Assembly (NCBI RefSeq): GCF_030066895.1
Contig: NZ_JASJAV010000032.1
Coordinates: forward strand, 25,145 to 89,144
Origin: Breoghania sp.
GTDB lineage: Bacteria > Pseudomonadota > Alphaproteobacteria > Rhizobiales > Stappiaceae
DNA length: 64,000 nucleotides
Reading direction: 5' to 3'
In this document: piece by piece, positions 40,853 through 51,455 of the stretch
How the letters are laid out: the number at the start of each line of letters is the position of its first letter
Numbering within the stretch: position 1 is the first letter of the stretch
Program-made: the position numbers and the translations under genes
The notes under the pieces: model-generated
The model's database searches: none
What the model saw: only the letters and a program-made list of their open reading frames with translations
Told to the model about the DNA's origin: nothing

Positions 40853-41344
40853 AGCAATACACTTGTATATAAGTGTAGCTCAAATCTATTTTTTTTGTGA
40901 AAGCCAAGTCTTCTGCCGAAGAGAGAGGCTGACACGAGCGAGATCCAAACAGAAACTCAAGCCGGCTAAAGAGCATATTTCCCGGCGTGTCCGGTCCTAT
41001 CTTCAGATGTTCGCAGATAAAAAACACCGCCGGAACATGCAGTTCGAACCAATTCTCAAATCGGTTTCTACCGATCCAACGGGGCGGCACGGCGGCCCGA
41101 TTCTCGCGCTTTCGTCGATGATTTCACTGCAATATAAAAGCCAACACGCAGCGTCAGAATGAGATCGCCCGATAGAGGGTATCGGGATCATCGTCTCAAG
41201 CTTTCAAAACATGCATATGGCACGGGACGCAACGGAATAATCGGGAAACACGGTTTGACGAGAGGGCCGCAAACCCCCACCCCATCCCACGAAACTCGGT
41301 CCTGTTTGATCCGATTGGCGGAATGATCCGCCCCCACACAGGGT
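40853..41344. other. Gene-free region upstream of aapQ
   Basis: These 492 bp separate the aap operon start from the end of the HlyD gene. I find no coding sequence. The left end holds the operator-like dyad at 40859. The rest shows no repeat or RNA feature that I recognise. Confidence 0.5.
40859..40876. promoter_or_regulatory. ACACTT-GTATAT-AAGTGT dyad in the aap promoter
   Basis: A perfect 6-bp inverted repeat with a 6-nt AT-rich centre lies within 25 bp of the first possible aapQ start. The included ACTTGTATAT is shared exactly with 36491-36500. A site covering the start region is what a repressor of the GntR/FCD type would use. Confidence 0.45.
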
Positions 41345-42852
41345 TTATCGTTCTCGGATCGCCTCGTCGCGATAGTGGAGCAGCGGCGACAGCAGGAAAT
41401 CGATGACCCGGCGCCTGCCGGTTTTCATTCCCGCCGTCACCATCATGCCGGGCGTCAAAGGTTCAATCTCGCCGCCCACCTTGATCGCGTTTGCGTCCAT
41501 CGCGATCCGCATCTCATAGGTCAGTCCGAGTTGCTCATTGCGAAGCGCATCGTTGGAGACGGTGAGAACCCGGCCCTTCACTGTGCCATAACGGGTGAAA
41601 TCGAAAGCCTCGAATTTCAGTTCGACCTCTTCGCCCGCGGCAACGACGCCCTTGTCGCGGTTCAAAACCTGCGCGCGCACTTCCAGCCCGGCATCATCCG
41701 GCACAATTATCATCAGCGGGGTTGCGGGTTGCACCACCCCGCCGATGGTATTGACCGTCAGATTCTGAACCGTGCCCGAAACCGGCGCCCTCAGGGTTCG
41801 AAGTTCCTCGCGCTTCTCCGCCTTGCGCAACGCCGGTTCGGTGCGGGCGAAGATTTACCGCGCTTCCACGAGACGGACATAGGAGAGTTGCAGCGTATCG
41901 GCGAGGAGCCCTTCCATCTTGCGTTCGACGGACAGCATCTGGCTTTCCGCCTCTTCGATCTGATGAGCCTTGATAGACCGGTCGTGGGTGACGTCGATCA
42001 GTTGCGCCTTCACCTGCTGCCAAACGGATGTCGGCGTGTACCCCTGCTCCATCAGGTGGAGAATATTCGCCTCGCGCGAAACGACCAGCGGCCTCAACTC
42101 CTCAAGCTTCTCCACCTCGGCGCGAATTCTCGCGACGGAAGCCTTCTGCCGGGCATGCTCCGCCTTGAATGCGCCGAGTTGCGCCTTGAAGGAGGCAAGA
42201 TCGCTGGCCAACCGGCTTTGGTGCATGGCGACGAGCGACGGGTCCAGATCGCCGATTTTAGAAGGCAGGATGAAGAGCTTGCCCTGAACCGCCTTGATAT
42301 AGGCTTCCAGCCGCGCCGCGGTTATTGCCGCTTCATCGCGCTGCAGCTTGAACTGTTCGATATCCGCGGCGCTGTCGGTTGAATCGAGTTCCACCAGCAC
42401 GTCACCGGCCTGCACATGCTGACCATCGGCCACGTGGATTGATCGCACCGTGCTGATTTCCTGCGCCTGAACCAGCTTCGTCCCGCCGATCGGCACGACG
42501 TGCCCCTGTGCGCTCACAACGATATCAACCTTGCTCATGTAGGCCCAAACGACAGCACCAGCTAAGGCGATCACGATGGTGAGGAGGATCAACCGCTCAT
42601 AAGGGTTTGCGGGCGTGTCGAGGATCTCCAGTGCGGCAGGTATGAACTCCCGTTCGATCCCCCGAGCGCGCGCTTGCGGGCATCCTTCTTGCGCTTTTCA
42701 GGGGCCGGAGCCTGTTGCGGAGAAGCTTCGGATCGTGCCGATGCCGTGGGAGACGGTGGCACATCTTCTCCCTCCACCGTGATCACCTCATCGGCGGGCT
42801 TCTTCACCAATGGCACTCTCGCGAGGAAGCGTTTTTCGCTTTCATGCTGCAT
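41345..42852 (-). pseudogene. Type I secretion periplasmic adaptor (HlyD family), broken
   Basis: A cytosolic N-terminus ([35 protein letters not shown]...) is followed by one membrane span (LLTIVIALAGAVVWAYMS). A lipoyl/barrel half (GHVVPIGGTKLVQAQEISTVRSIHVADGQHVQAGDVLVELD), a long coiled-coil hairpin (residues about 150-310) and the second half, RAPVSGTVQNLTVNTIGGVVQPATPLM, complete it. A frame change near 42660 and TAA 41855-41857 (VEAR*IFART) break it. It bridges the inner-membrane exporter and the outer-membrane channel. It overlaps the exporter remnant upstream by a few bases. Confidence 0.88.
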
Positions 42853-43222
42853 CGACCACGTTCCCGCTCTGGATGCCCCACAACTGCGAATAGCGTCCGC
42901 CCGTTTTGATCAGGCTGTCATGTGAATCATCTTCGACGATCCGACCGTTTTCGATGGTCAGGATCCGGTCGGCGTGGCGGATGGCCGAGAGGCGATGCGC
43001 GATGATCAGCACCGTCCGCCCCTTGCAGATCTGCTTCATGTTCTGCTGGATGATGCGCTCGGATTCGTAGTCCAGCGCGCTGGTCGCCTCATCCAGAATG
43101 AGAATGCGGGGATTGCCCACCCGGAATTTCGAGATCGATACCGCTCAACACATCTCTCAGGTGCGGCTGATAGCGGAAGCGCACCTGATCGAACTGGATG
43201 CGCCCTTCGATCCGCTTCAAGG
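42842..43222 (-). pseudogene. Type I secretion ABC exporter, remnant of the nucleotide-binding domain
   Basis: Only two fragments remain. The first is the start of the domain ([33 protein letters not shown]). The second, in another frame from about 43120, is Walker B to the end ([52 protein letters not shown]...[11 protein letters not shown]). Walker A, the Q-loop, the signature motif, the whole membrane domain and any N-terminal peptidase-like domain are gone. More than 1.5 kb of a normal HlyB-type gene is absent. The remnant is fused directly to the repeat protein. Confidence 0.85.
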
Positions 43223-46200
43223 TCGCGCATGACGATGGTGTCGTTGCTGCGCCCGTCATAGTCGTTTCGATTGTCGCCGTTGAGCATGCCGCCAAGGCTT
43301 TCGCGACCGAATTCGAGGTAGTCATCGCCCGCCGCCCCGTCGATCTGTCCGCCCAGTGTCTTCACCAACGCTTTCGGACTTCCCGACATGGTGACCTTGG
43401 CAGTGCCAAGATTGTAGATCAGGCTCTTATTACCCTCACCGCCGGTGATGTAATAATTGTTCTCGCCGCCCACCGCGCAGATGATGTTGTCTCCGCTGAG
43501 CAAGATGTTGTTCTTGTTACCGAAAACGATCCCAAAATTGAACCCGCCACCGAGACGAACCTTGGTCTGGTCCCCATAGGTGATCAGGAAATCGTTTCCG
43601 TCGCCGGTCCTTGTGTCGTTGGTGTTGCCGAAGGCAATGATCGAATTGTTGCCGTCGGTGTCATGGATGACATTGTACTGACCGATCGCGATCATCGTAT
43701 CATTGCCGGCATTGCCTGTGAGATAGGAATATTGGCCGGCACTGAAGAGCATGTCGTCGCCCTCGCCGTCGAGCAGTTTCCCCAAGGTCCCGACCGAGGC
43801 GATAATGTCATCCCCGTGCCCGCCAAACTGCAGGTTGGATGTCCCGACGGAGATGATGATATCGCCGTTATCCTGCATCGGTTTGAGGTCGAGGAAGAAC
43901 TTCTTCAGGTTGTCGGCAGTACCACCCTCGCCGAGAGCCGCGATATTGGAAAAGTCCATGAGTAGCTGGACCATGGACGAAATATTGGGCACCGCCGGAA
44001 TGACCGGGAGGCCATCGTCGAAGATCCCATACCCGTTATCCCAGGAGTTGGTACTTGTCGCGAAGCTGTCGACCACGTCATCGGCTGGGCCGACATTGGC
44101 CAAGGATCCGGCCAGGTCGAAAGCTCCCTTCTGAGTAAATGCGGCCAAAGGCGAGCTGGCCAAACCGCCGAAAATGCTCGACGGAACCGTTACGTCCGGC
44201 CAGAACATCCCCAGAATGTTGGGAGCGATGGACTCCCAGTCGAAATTGTTTTCGTCATCATAGGCGCTCCACTGGGTGACATAGGAGCCGTTCTCGTCAT
44301 AGCCGATCCCGAGAAGCGCTCCGATGGACTGGTAAGGCAGCGTCATGCCGATATCGACGACGGTCTGCATATATAGGCCAGGAATCTGGCGGCCTTGGCG
44401 GTCTTGGATTTGGGATCCTCGATCGCCAGTCCAAGTATCTCGTTGAGCGAGATCGATTGTACCGTGGCCGGGAAAAATGCAGCGACGGATAGATCCAGCA
44501 AGCTTGTGTAGTAATATCCGAAGATCAGGTTGCCCGGACCGTGCGTAATGATGACATACGATCCACCGCCTGCGTGGATGATATTGCTGACTTCCTTGAA
44601 TTCGACGGTCATCATATCGTTAATCGTCTTCAGATGATTCTTGATCTACTCTCCGATTTCAAGGTAATACTTAAATCTCTCATTGTATTGATCGCGTACC
44701 GTTTCATACTTCCCTTTGCTGTCCTTCCCGATCTTGGAACTGGTGATGGAATTGTAGAAGCCGGCAATCTGCTTCGTGACCTTCGTGAGCTGCGTTCCAC
44801 TCTGCCGCTTCTGCTGATTATTCGTGGGTTTGCCATCGGCATCCGTGTCCGAATAGAAGGGTGCAAAACCACCAAGGAACAACTGTGCGAACTGCGGGCC
44901 GTTGGGTAACGGAATGCACTGCGTTCCTGCCCATGAAGAGAAATCCGACTTCGCCTTCTTTTGCAGAAACTCGATGCTACTATTGCTGAGGCTATCGCCT
45001 TCCGCCTCGGAATCACCCGGGGAAAGAGCCATGAACAGATCATTGGACGTGCCGTAATCAATAGCGATATTGCCGGTCCCGTACATGATGCGAAGGCCGC
45101 CGAAACCATTCATGCCTTCCGTATGTCCGCCAAGATCTGCATTCGCACTGCCCACATGCACGGACAGATTACCGTCGCCGATCATCACCTTGAACTCGTT
45201 GCCATGACCGATGGTGATGGAAGTGTTGTAGGAACCGAGTAGAAGACCGACGCTCATGCCGTCGCCAACTTTGATCGATGTGTTCAATTCGCCAAACATG
45301 ACCTGCGTGCTGCGAGTTGAATAATCGGGCAGGTTCAGCTTGTTGGGATCGGTGTATTTTTCGCAGAAAATGTCCCCCGCAAAGATCGAATCCGGGTTGA
45401 TCTCGAACACGACATTCATATTGCCGACAGCGACATTCAGAACATCCCAGTCCACCTTTGAGGTGCCGTTGCCATTGCCAAGTTTGAAGACGACGTTGGC
45501 ATCGCCGTATTGCGCGGTAAACGTGTTGCCGTCCCCCACCTGCATGAAGAGATTGAAGCTCCTGCTGGTGAGAACGGACCCCAAAGCACTTACGGCTGTT
45601 TCAGGCAGATATTTCTTCACCTTGCCAAGGTCGACCGGCTTCGCGTCGTCCGAAAAAGTAGTGCCCGGCGCGATCTGGGCGAAATAGACATCCCCATCGC
45701 CAGCCTTGATAGTGATGTTTGCCGACGCATTGGCCGCCACAGAGCCTAGATCGTCCTTCCAGTTGGAGCTGTCGCTCCCAGTATCCAGCGCATCGCCGAT
45801 CCCGTCGACGATGTCGTCACCGAGGACATTCAGCCCGTAGCCGATCCAGGTGGGACCGTTCTTCAGGCCTTCAAGCCCTTATCCAGTTTTGGAGGTACTC
45901 GTCTGGTTCGGAGCCTTTGAGAAAAGGAACCCGATATATGGGTCATCCAGAATGCCCCAGCTTGTTCCTTTCTCGTCGTCGGCCAGCTTATCAAGATTTT
46001 TGCCAATCTTATTGACGGTGTCCAGCCGAGTCGAAGGATTGGTCGCGTCGTTCTTGGTCTTCGGGCTCCAGGCATAGGAAAAACCGCCCAGCGTATCGTC
46101 GCCGTTGTGAACGACCAGATTTCCCTGCCCAACCGTTGCCGCGATCATCAGCCCGTCGCCGCTCTTCACGGCGACATTCAGGTTGCCATAGGCCCCCATC

Positions 46201-49033
46201 ACCGTGGTGTCGTTGCCGTAATGCTGGAGGTTGTTGGCCTTGCCAACGGCCATCATCATCGTCATGCCGTCGTCCAGCCCCAGGACCTGGGCTTGCGCGT
46301 TGGTGCTGTTGCCGACCTTGGTGATGACGTTCAGCTTGCCGCCAACCACCGCGAAAGTATCCGACCACGCCTCCAGGTCGGATTAGTCATCCTGAAGCGG
46401 GTCGACGATCGTCAGCACACTGGCCTTGCCGAGCATCGCTACGCCGACGGTGCCGCGGCCGATCTTCGTCACCACGTTGAATCTGCTGAGGAAAACACCC
46501 GACAGATTGCCGTCGCCGACCACCGTCAGGACGTTCAGATTGCCAAGGAAGAGCGCTCCGGTATTGCCGTGGCCAACCTGGGTCGCCACGTTGTACTGGC
46601 TGCCCATGACATATTGAGTGAAACCGTCGCTGACTCGCGTAGTCACATTCAGCTGGCCGAGCATGACGAAGATCGCGGCGCCGTCGCCAACTTTCGTGGC
46701 GATATTGTAGCGGCTTTCGAGAACGGCCACGAACTCGCCGTCGCCGATCTTTACCGCGACGTTGGCGCCGCCCAGCATGACCGCCACGGTGTCGCTGCGC
46801 CGGTCAAAACCCTCCGCATGAGGATCGCCTTCCTCCGGCTCCACTTCCCGGTGATAGAGCACATTGCCCATGCCGTCCATCACCGCGTAGAGGTCGCCGT
46901 AACCTTCCTTGACCGCGACATTGCCGAACCCAAGCTGCACGACTGCATCCCAGTCGCCATTGTCCATGTTGGCGTAGTTGCCCAAGCTCGCCATGATCGC
47001 GATGTCGTTGCCGTCTCCACCGTCGAAATAGTTTGCCGCGCCCGCCAGAACGGCACCGTCATGCCCGTCCCCGGCAATGACTACATTGCCGCCCAGACCA
47101 AGCGCGGCGATGAAATCGTCGCCATCGCCTGACGAGATCGCGTTGCCTACCCCGGCCGCGATGATGAGGTCGTCCTCGTCGCCTGCAACGATGAGGTTCA
47201 GGATCCCGATGGAGAAGATGACGTTGTCGCGGACGGCCGTGTTCTCAACCTCGAAACCGCCACCACCACCGGTCCAATAGCCGCTGGTGTCTCTCTCGCC
47301 ACCACCTTGCGTGTCATCCCCCTCCTCGACGTCGGCTTCCGCGTTTTCATCCTGCTCCGCAGCCGCCTTATGCTTGGCGGCGAAGTCCTCCTCACTCATG
47401 CTGCCGGAAGAGGCGGTGTCCTCGTAATCGGCAAGGATCGCATCCATGTCCGGTACGACAGCCGCATTGCGTGCATCCGTCGCCATTGCCTGATACGCAC
47501 CGGCATCGCCGTTCGCAGCGCCCTCGAGGATCGCATCCGCGTCCGGGTCCACCTCTTCCGGTTCTTCGAAAGCAGTCCCCTCGCTTTCCAGATCGGAGAA
47601 ACTCATCCCTTGCGAGGCCATCCGGGCATCGAGATCGATCCCCTGCGCCTCAAGCTTCGCCTGCTTCTCATCGATCATCGCCGCAGGTTAGTCCGAGCCC
47701 TCGCCGTCGCTGCCGAGCCCGAAGGGCGACAGCACCGGATCGAGCATCGAGAAGCCCGCATTCGAATCGTCACCGGTGAAGCTGTCCGCAGCCGTGTCCA
47801 CGAACCCCGCAAACGTGTCGCCGAGCGCATGGAACGGAGAGATCGAGGCCATATCCTCCGGCGCGGCTTCGGATGCTGCATCCTCCGCCGAAGGTTCACT
47901 CTTATCTTCGTTGATCGTGCGGATGATCGAATATGAGCCGTGGGCCGACACGTCGTTGCCCGAACCGCTCGTGGTGATCACATTGGCATTGTCATAGGCA
48001 TCGATCTTGGCCTCTCCACCCAGAACCGTCGCGACATTGCCGTAACCGCCGAGCGTGTCCGTCGTCTTGCCGTCGACATGCGTGGTCAGGACATTGAGGC
48101 CACCGTACATCTGCGCGTTGACGGTGCCACCGCCGCTCACGGTGGCGACATTGCCCCCGCCGCCAAGGATCAGGTTCGCAGTGCCGTCGCCCGTCCGCGT
48201 CACGACATTGGCGCCGCCGACGGTCGTGACATCCATGTCACCCGTCTTGACCACCTGCGTGATGACATTCGCCACGCCCGCTCCCTGGAAGGTCAGGTTC
48301 CCGGTCTCACCCACACGCGTGACGACATTGGCGCCGCCCGCGCCCTGAAACACCGTGTCGCCGTGCTTCGTCGTGTGCGTGATGACGTTGGCGAGCCCGG
48401 CGGTGCCCGCGAAATAGACGTTGCCGTAGGAGCCTTTGCCCCCGAACCGGTTGATGATGTTGGCCGCACCAGCGCCCTTGAAATAGGTGTTTCCGTATTT
48501 CGTCCCATGGTCGATCCTGTTACTGGCGCCGGCCCCGGTGAAATGGACATCACCGGAGGAATACTCGCCATCCTCGCCCACGCGTTCGATGTAGTTGGAG
48601 TCCCCCGCGCCCACAAAGGTGACATCGCCGGTACGGATCCGGCTTCTTATGACATTGGAGGCGCCTGCCCCTTGAAGGTCACGTCGCCTTCGGACTGGTC
48701 GTAGTCTTCGTTCCACGAGCGTTCGATGACATTGCTGGCGCCCGCGCCTTCAAACAGCACGTTGCCGGCCATCGTCTCGAGGATGATCTTGTTTCCCAAC
48801 CCCGCGCCGCGGAAGGTGATGTTGTCCGAGATCTCGGCCCTGAAGACCTTGTTCTTCAGGGCCCCACCGGCAAAATCGATATTCCCGTAGTCGCCGTCAT
48901 GGGCGATATCCGTCGCCCCCGCGGCACCGCGGAAGGTGATGTTGCCGTTGCCGCCCTTGGCATAAATCTTCCCGCCAAAGCCGATCGCCTTGATATCGTT
49001 GTTCCCGTTCGTACCTTCGTACTTGCCGGTCAC
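43215..49033 (-). pseudogene. Giant RTX protein with MARTX-like A/B/C repeats, broken
   Basis: Pieces in order give about 1940 residues. From ATG 49033, some 330 residues are MARTX A-like repeats (GAGASNVI...GDVTF, GGANVVTRVGETGNLTF). An acidic linker follows (48000-47300). B-like repeats of about 19-20 residues (YNIATKVGDGAAIFVMLGQLN, split here) run over 47270-46390 and 46370-46090. After a helical part, more GDGN repeats lie at 45730-45020, then a hydrophobic linker, then C-type GxGxD-rich repeats (43960-43390). Stops are TAA 47688, 46383 and 45879, and TAG 44646. Frame changes lie near 48655 and 44365. No cysteine-protease or effector domain is visible. The C-terminal secretion end is lost in the fusion with the exporter remnant. 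Confidence 0.75.
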
Positions 49034-49189
49034 CGCATATCTGATCTGCTGGATTCTATGCCGAATTTGCCGCCTCAGTCATCCCATGACCATCTCTCTG
49101 GCCGCAATACTCTCCTGCCGCGCAAAACCTGTCGGCAGCACGTATCGTTTCTTGAAAATTCAGTTCGTTGAATGAAACGGAACCCCGGC

Positions 49190-49507
49190 TCAGGCCGCGG
49201 CAGCATCGCTTTCGTCCGAAGACGTCTGCTGTACCGAAGGCAACAAGCCGAGTTCCGTATACTTCTTGATGACTTCCTGCATCTTCGGATCTTCCATCAG
49301 ACCCTTGATGACGGAGAACATGTAGAGAAAGCCCGGCAGAGGGATCATGACCTGCTGCTTGAGCCGGGGCTCCACATTCTCCGGCGTCTCGCTCTGCTTC
49401 ATCAGGGCTGCGGGATCCTGATCAACCAGGAGCATCCGCACAATGCCGTTATTGAAATTGATTGCTGAAACAGTCTCTACATAAACGTCTTGCATGCCAA
49501 TCTTCAT
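49190..49507 (-). CDS. Small protein upstream of the RTX gene, unknown function
   Basis: From the ATG at 49507 the frame gives about 105 residues: MKIGMQDVYVETVSAINFNNGIVRMLLVDQD with a beta-strand-rich start, then a region PLPGFLYMFSVIKGLMEDPKMQEVI and an Ala/Asp/Ser-rich tail ending DAAAA. The frame is open further upstream to 49621. A palindromic promoter-like element at 49518-49535 argues for the later start. It lies about 155 bp before the RTX gene on the same strand and may be an accessory or regulator of that secretion locus. I do not recognise a family. Confidence 0.6.
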   Translation of the reverse strand: MKIGMQDVYVETVSAINFNNGIVRMLLVDQDPAALMKQSETPENVEPRLKQQVMIPLPGFLYMFSVIKGLMEDPKMQEVIKKYTELGLLPSVQQTSSDESDAAAA

Positions 49508-49517
49508 TCTTGGCTCA

Positions 49518-49535
49518 ATACATGTACACAAGTAT
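49518..49535. promoter_or_regulatory. ATAC...GTAT dyad before the RTX-associated small gene
   Basis: ATACATGTACACAAGTAT (18 nt) has outer ATAC/GTAT arms and a TGTACA core. Read on the minus strand it contains ACTTGTGTACAT, close to the ACTTGTATAT elements at 36491 and 40861. It lies 11 bp before the proposed start. Confidence 0.35.
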
Positions 49536-49659
49536 GCGTTGGTGATTTCCGTAACGCAAGGCACAAAATTGACCACAGGCGCAAAAATGTTGGGCACGCG
49601 CTTCAAATCATACCGAGACATCCGGAGGCAACCCGGAATCCGCCTTTTTTTTCTAGCAC

Positions 49660-49722
49660 GTTAATATTTTTAAACCATGACACACACGAGATCCTCAACT
49701 CAAGTTGATCAAAAATATTAAC
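49660..49722. repeat. 12-bp inverted repeat with an inner dyad
   Basis: GTTAATATTTTT (49660-49671) and AAAAATATTAAC (49711-49722) are perfect reverse complements, 39 bp apart. Between them lies a second perfect dyad, TCAACT-CA-AGTTGA (49695-49708). The arrangement suggests a pair of binding sites for a DNA-looping regulator, or a cruciform-forming region. Confidence 0.6.
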
Positions 49723-50065
49723 TTATGAACTATTTGGCCTAATTTTCCGGACAAGTTGCAAGAATGCCTTGATTGTCCGATCAAACAGCTCAAATGCACG
49801 CGATCTGGATGGGATCCAACGACGCGGACATATCCATGATGTCCCAACCGGCCCGTCTCTCGACACCAGGTTCCGGACGCGGCTCACTACCGGATAGGCT
49901 CGGCAAATAGGCCAAACCGATTTGAGGAAACTTCCCTTGAGTTCCTTCTCCTTTAATCCAACGCCTTTCCTCAGCGAAATTCGGCGTAGAATGGTGTTTC
50001 TTTGCCTTCCCGGCGATTCCGGGTAATTCTACGCAAAAACGCTTACTACTCACTGGGAGAGGAGA

Positions 50066-51455
50066 ATGAGTGTTCAGACATCGCGCGCGCCGCTTGAGAT
50101 GCCGCAGCAATCCGAATTCGGTCCGTGGCTGGCACAGGCCTCCATTCTCGTCATCGACGACGAGCCAGGCATGCGCAACTTTCTGCGTCGTACGCTTGGT
50201 CCTCGCTGCAAGCATCTTGAGGAAGCGGGAGATACCGTCGAGGCGTCGGCCAAGCTCGATGCGCATCACTTTGACGTCGTCATCCTCGACAACATCATGC
50301 CGGGCAAGAACGGCGTCGAATGGCTGGCCGAACAACGCCGGATCGGTTTCTTCGCCCATGCCATCCTGATGACAGCTTATGTCGATCTGGAAACGGCCAT
50401 CGACGCACTGCGCGCAGGCGCAATGGACTTTGTCCTGAAGCCGTTCCGTTCCAACCAGATCCTGAACGCGGTCGCGCGCTGCCTCGATCGGATGCGTTTG
50501 GAGCGGGAAAACCACGTGTTGCGGCACGAGTTGCAAGCGACCTCCGACCATACGCTGCTGCGCGACAAGCTGATCGGCCATTCCCCGCAGATCCAGGAGA
50601 TGCGCGATACCATTGCGCGCGTTGCCCCGCTGCCGACCTCCGTCTTGATCACCGGAGAATCCGGCACCGGCAAGGAAGTGACCGCGCGCTCCATTCATGC
50701 CCTGTCGGATCGCGTCGACAAGCCGTTCGTCCCAGTCAATTGTGCTGCCATCCCCACCGACATGATCGAGGCGGAACTCTTCGGCCACCTGAAAGGCACC
50801 TTTACCGGCGCGACGCGGGACCGCGAAGGTCTGTTCACCCACGCCCAGGGCGGCACGCTGTTTCTCGATGAAATCGGCGAAGTGCCATTGCCGCTGCAAA
50901 GCAAGCTCCTGCGCGCGATCGAGGATCGACAGGTCCCATCCGGTCGGGTCGGAGCGCGAGGTGGCGGTCGATCTGCGGTTCATTTTCGCGACCAACTCCG
51001 ACCTACAAGGCGCCGTCGAGGACGTCAGGTTCCGGGAGGACCTGTTCTATCGCGTCAACGTCATGCAGATCGCCATGCCGCCCTTGCGCGAGCGCGGCGA
51101 CGATGTAATCGAACTCGCGAAGCTGTTCATATCGAAGCTGACCAAGCAGCTCGGCATGCCGTCCGTCCCGATGGACGAGAGCCTGAAAGCCAGATTCCGC
51201 ACCTATGAGTGGCCGGGCAACGTGCGCGAACTCAGGAACCTGATCGAGCGTTCGCTGGTCCTCGGCCGTTTCCCGTCGGAATTCAGATCGTCGGCCACAG
51301 AAGACGAGCCGCGAAGCGATACGCTGGAAGATGTCGAGCGCCGTCACATTCTCTCCGTTCTGGAGGAGACCGGCGGCAATCGCTCAGAAGCGGCGAGACG
51401 GCTCGGCGTGTCGCGCAAGACCATAGAACGCAAATGCGCGGCCTGGAATGCCTGA
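50066..51455 (+). pseudogene. Sigma-54-dependent response regulator (DctD/NtrC-like), one frameshift
   Basis: The receiver domain (SILVIDDEPGMRNFLRR, phospho-acceptor Asp in VVILDNIMPGKNG, TAYVDLETA and conserved Lys in VLKPF) is followed by an AAA+ domain. That has Walker A GESGTGKE, the sigma-54 loop reading GTFTGA (normally GAFTGA) and Walker B GGTLFLDEIGEVPL. A C-terminal Fis HTH (NRSEAARRLGVSRKTIERK) completes it. One frame change near 50938 falls between DRQV and PVGSEREVAVD. It ends at TGA 51453-51455, overlapping the sensor-kinase start. The receiver plus its cognate kinase imply control of a sigma-54 promoter, probably that of the downstream carrier. Confidence 0.9.

Larger units (their letters stand above)
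49508..50065. other. Divergent intergenic region between the RTX locus and the two-component system
   Basis: I find no gene in these 558 bp. They hold the dyad at 49518-49535 and the large inverted repeat at 49660-49722. They probably carry the promoters of both the RTX operon (minus) and the response-regulator gene (plus). Confidence 0.5.

Noticed and set aside
43036..44370. A novel RTX-ABC fusion protein as a functional design
   Set aside because: The ABC part is read out of frame in the long reading and lacks Walker A and the signature. It is a deletion product.
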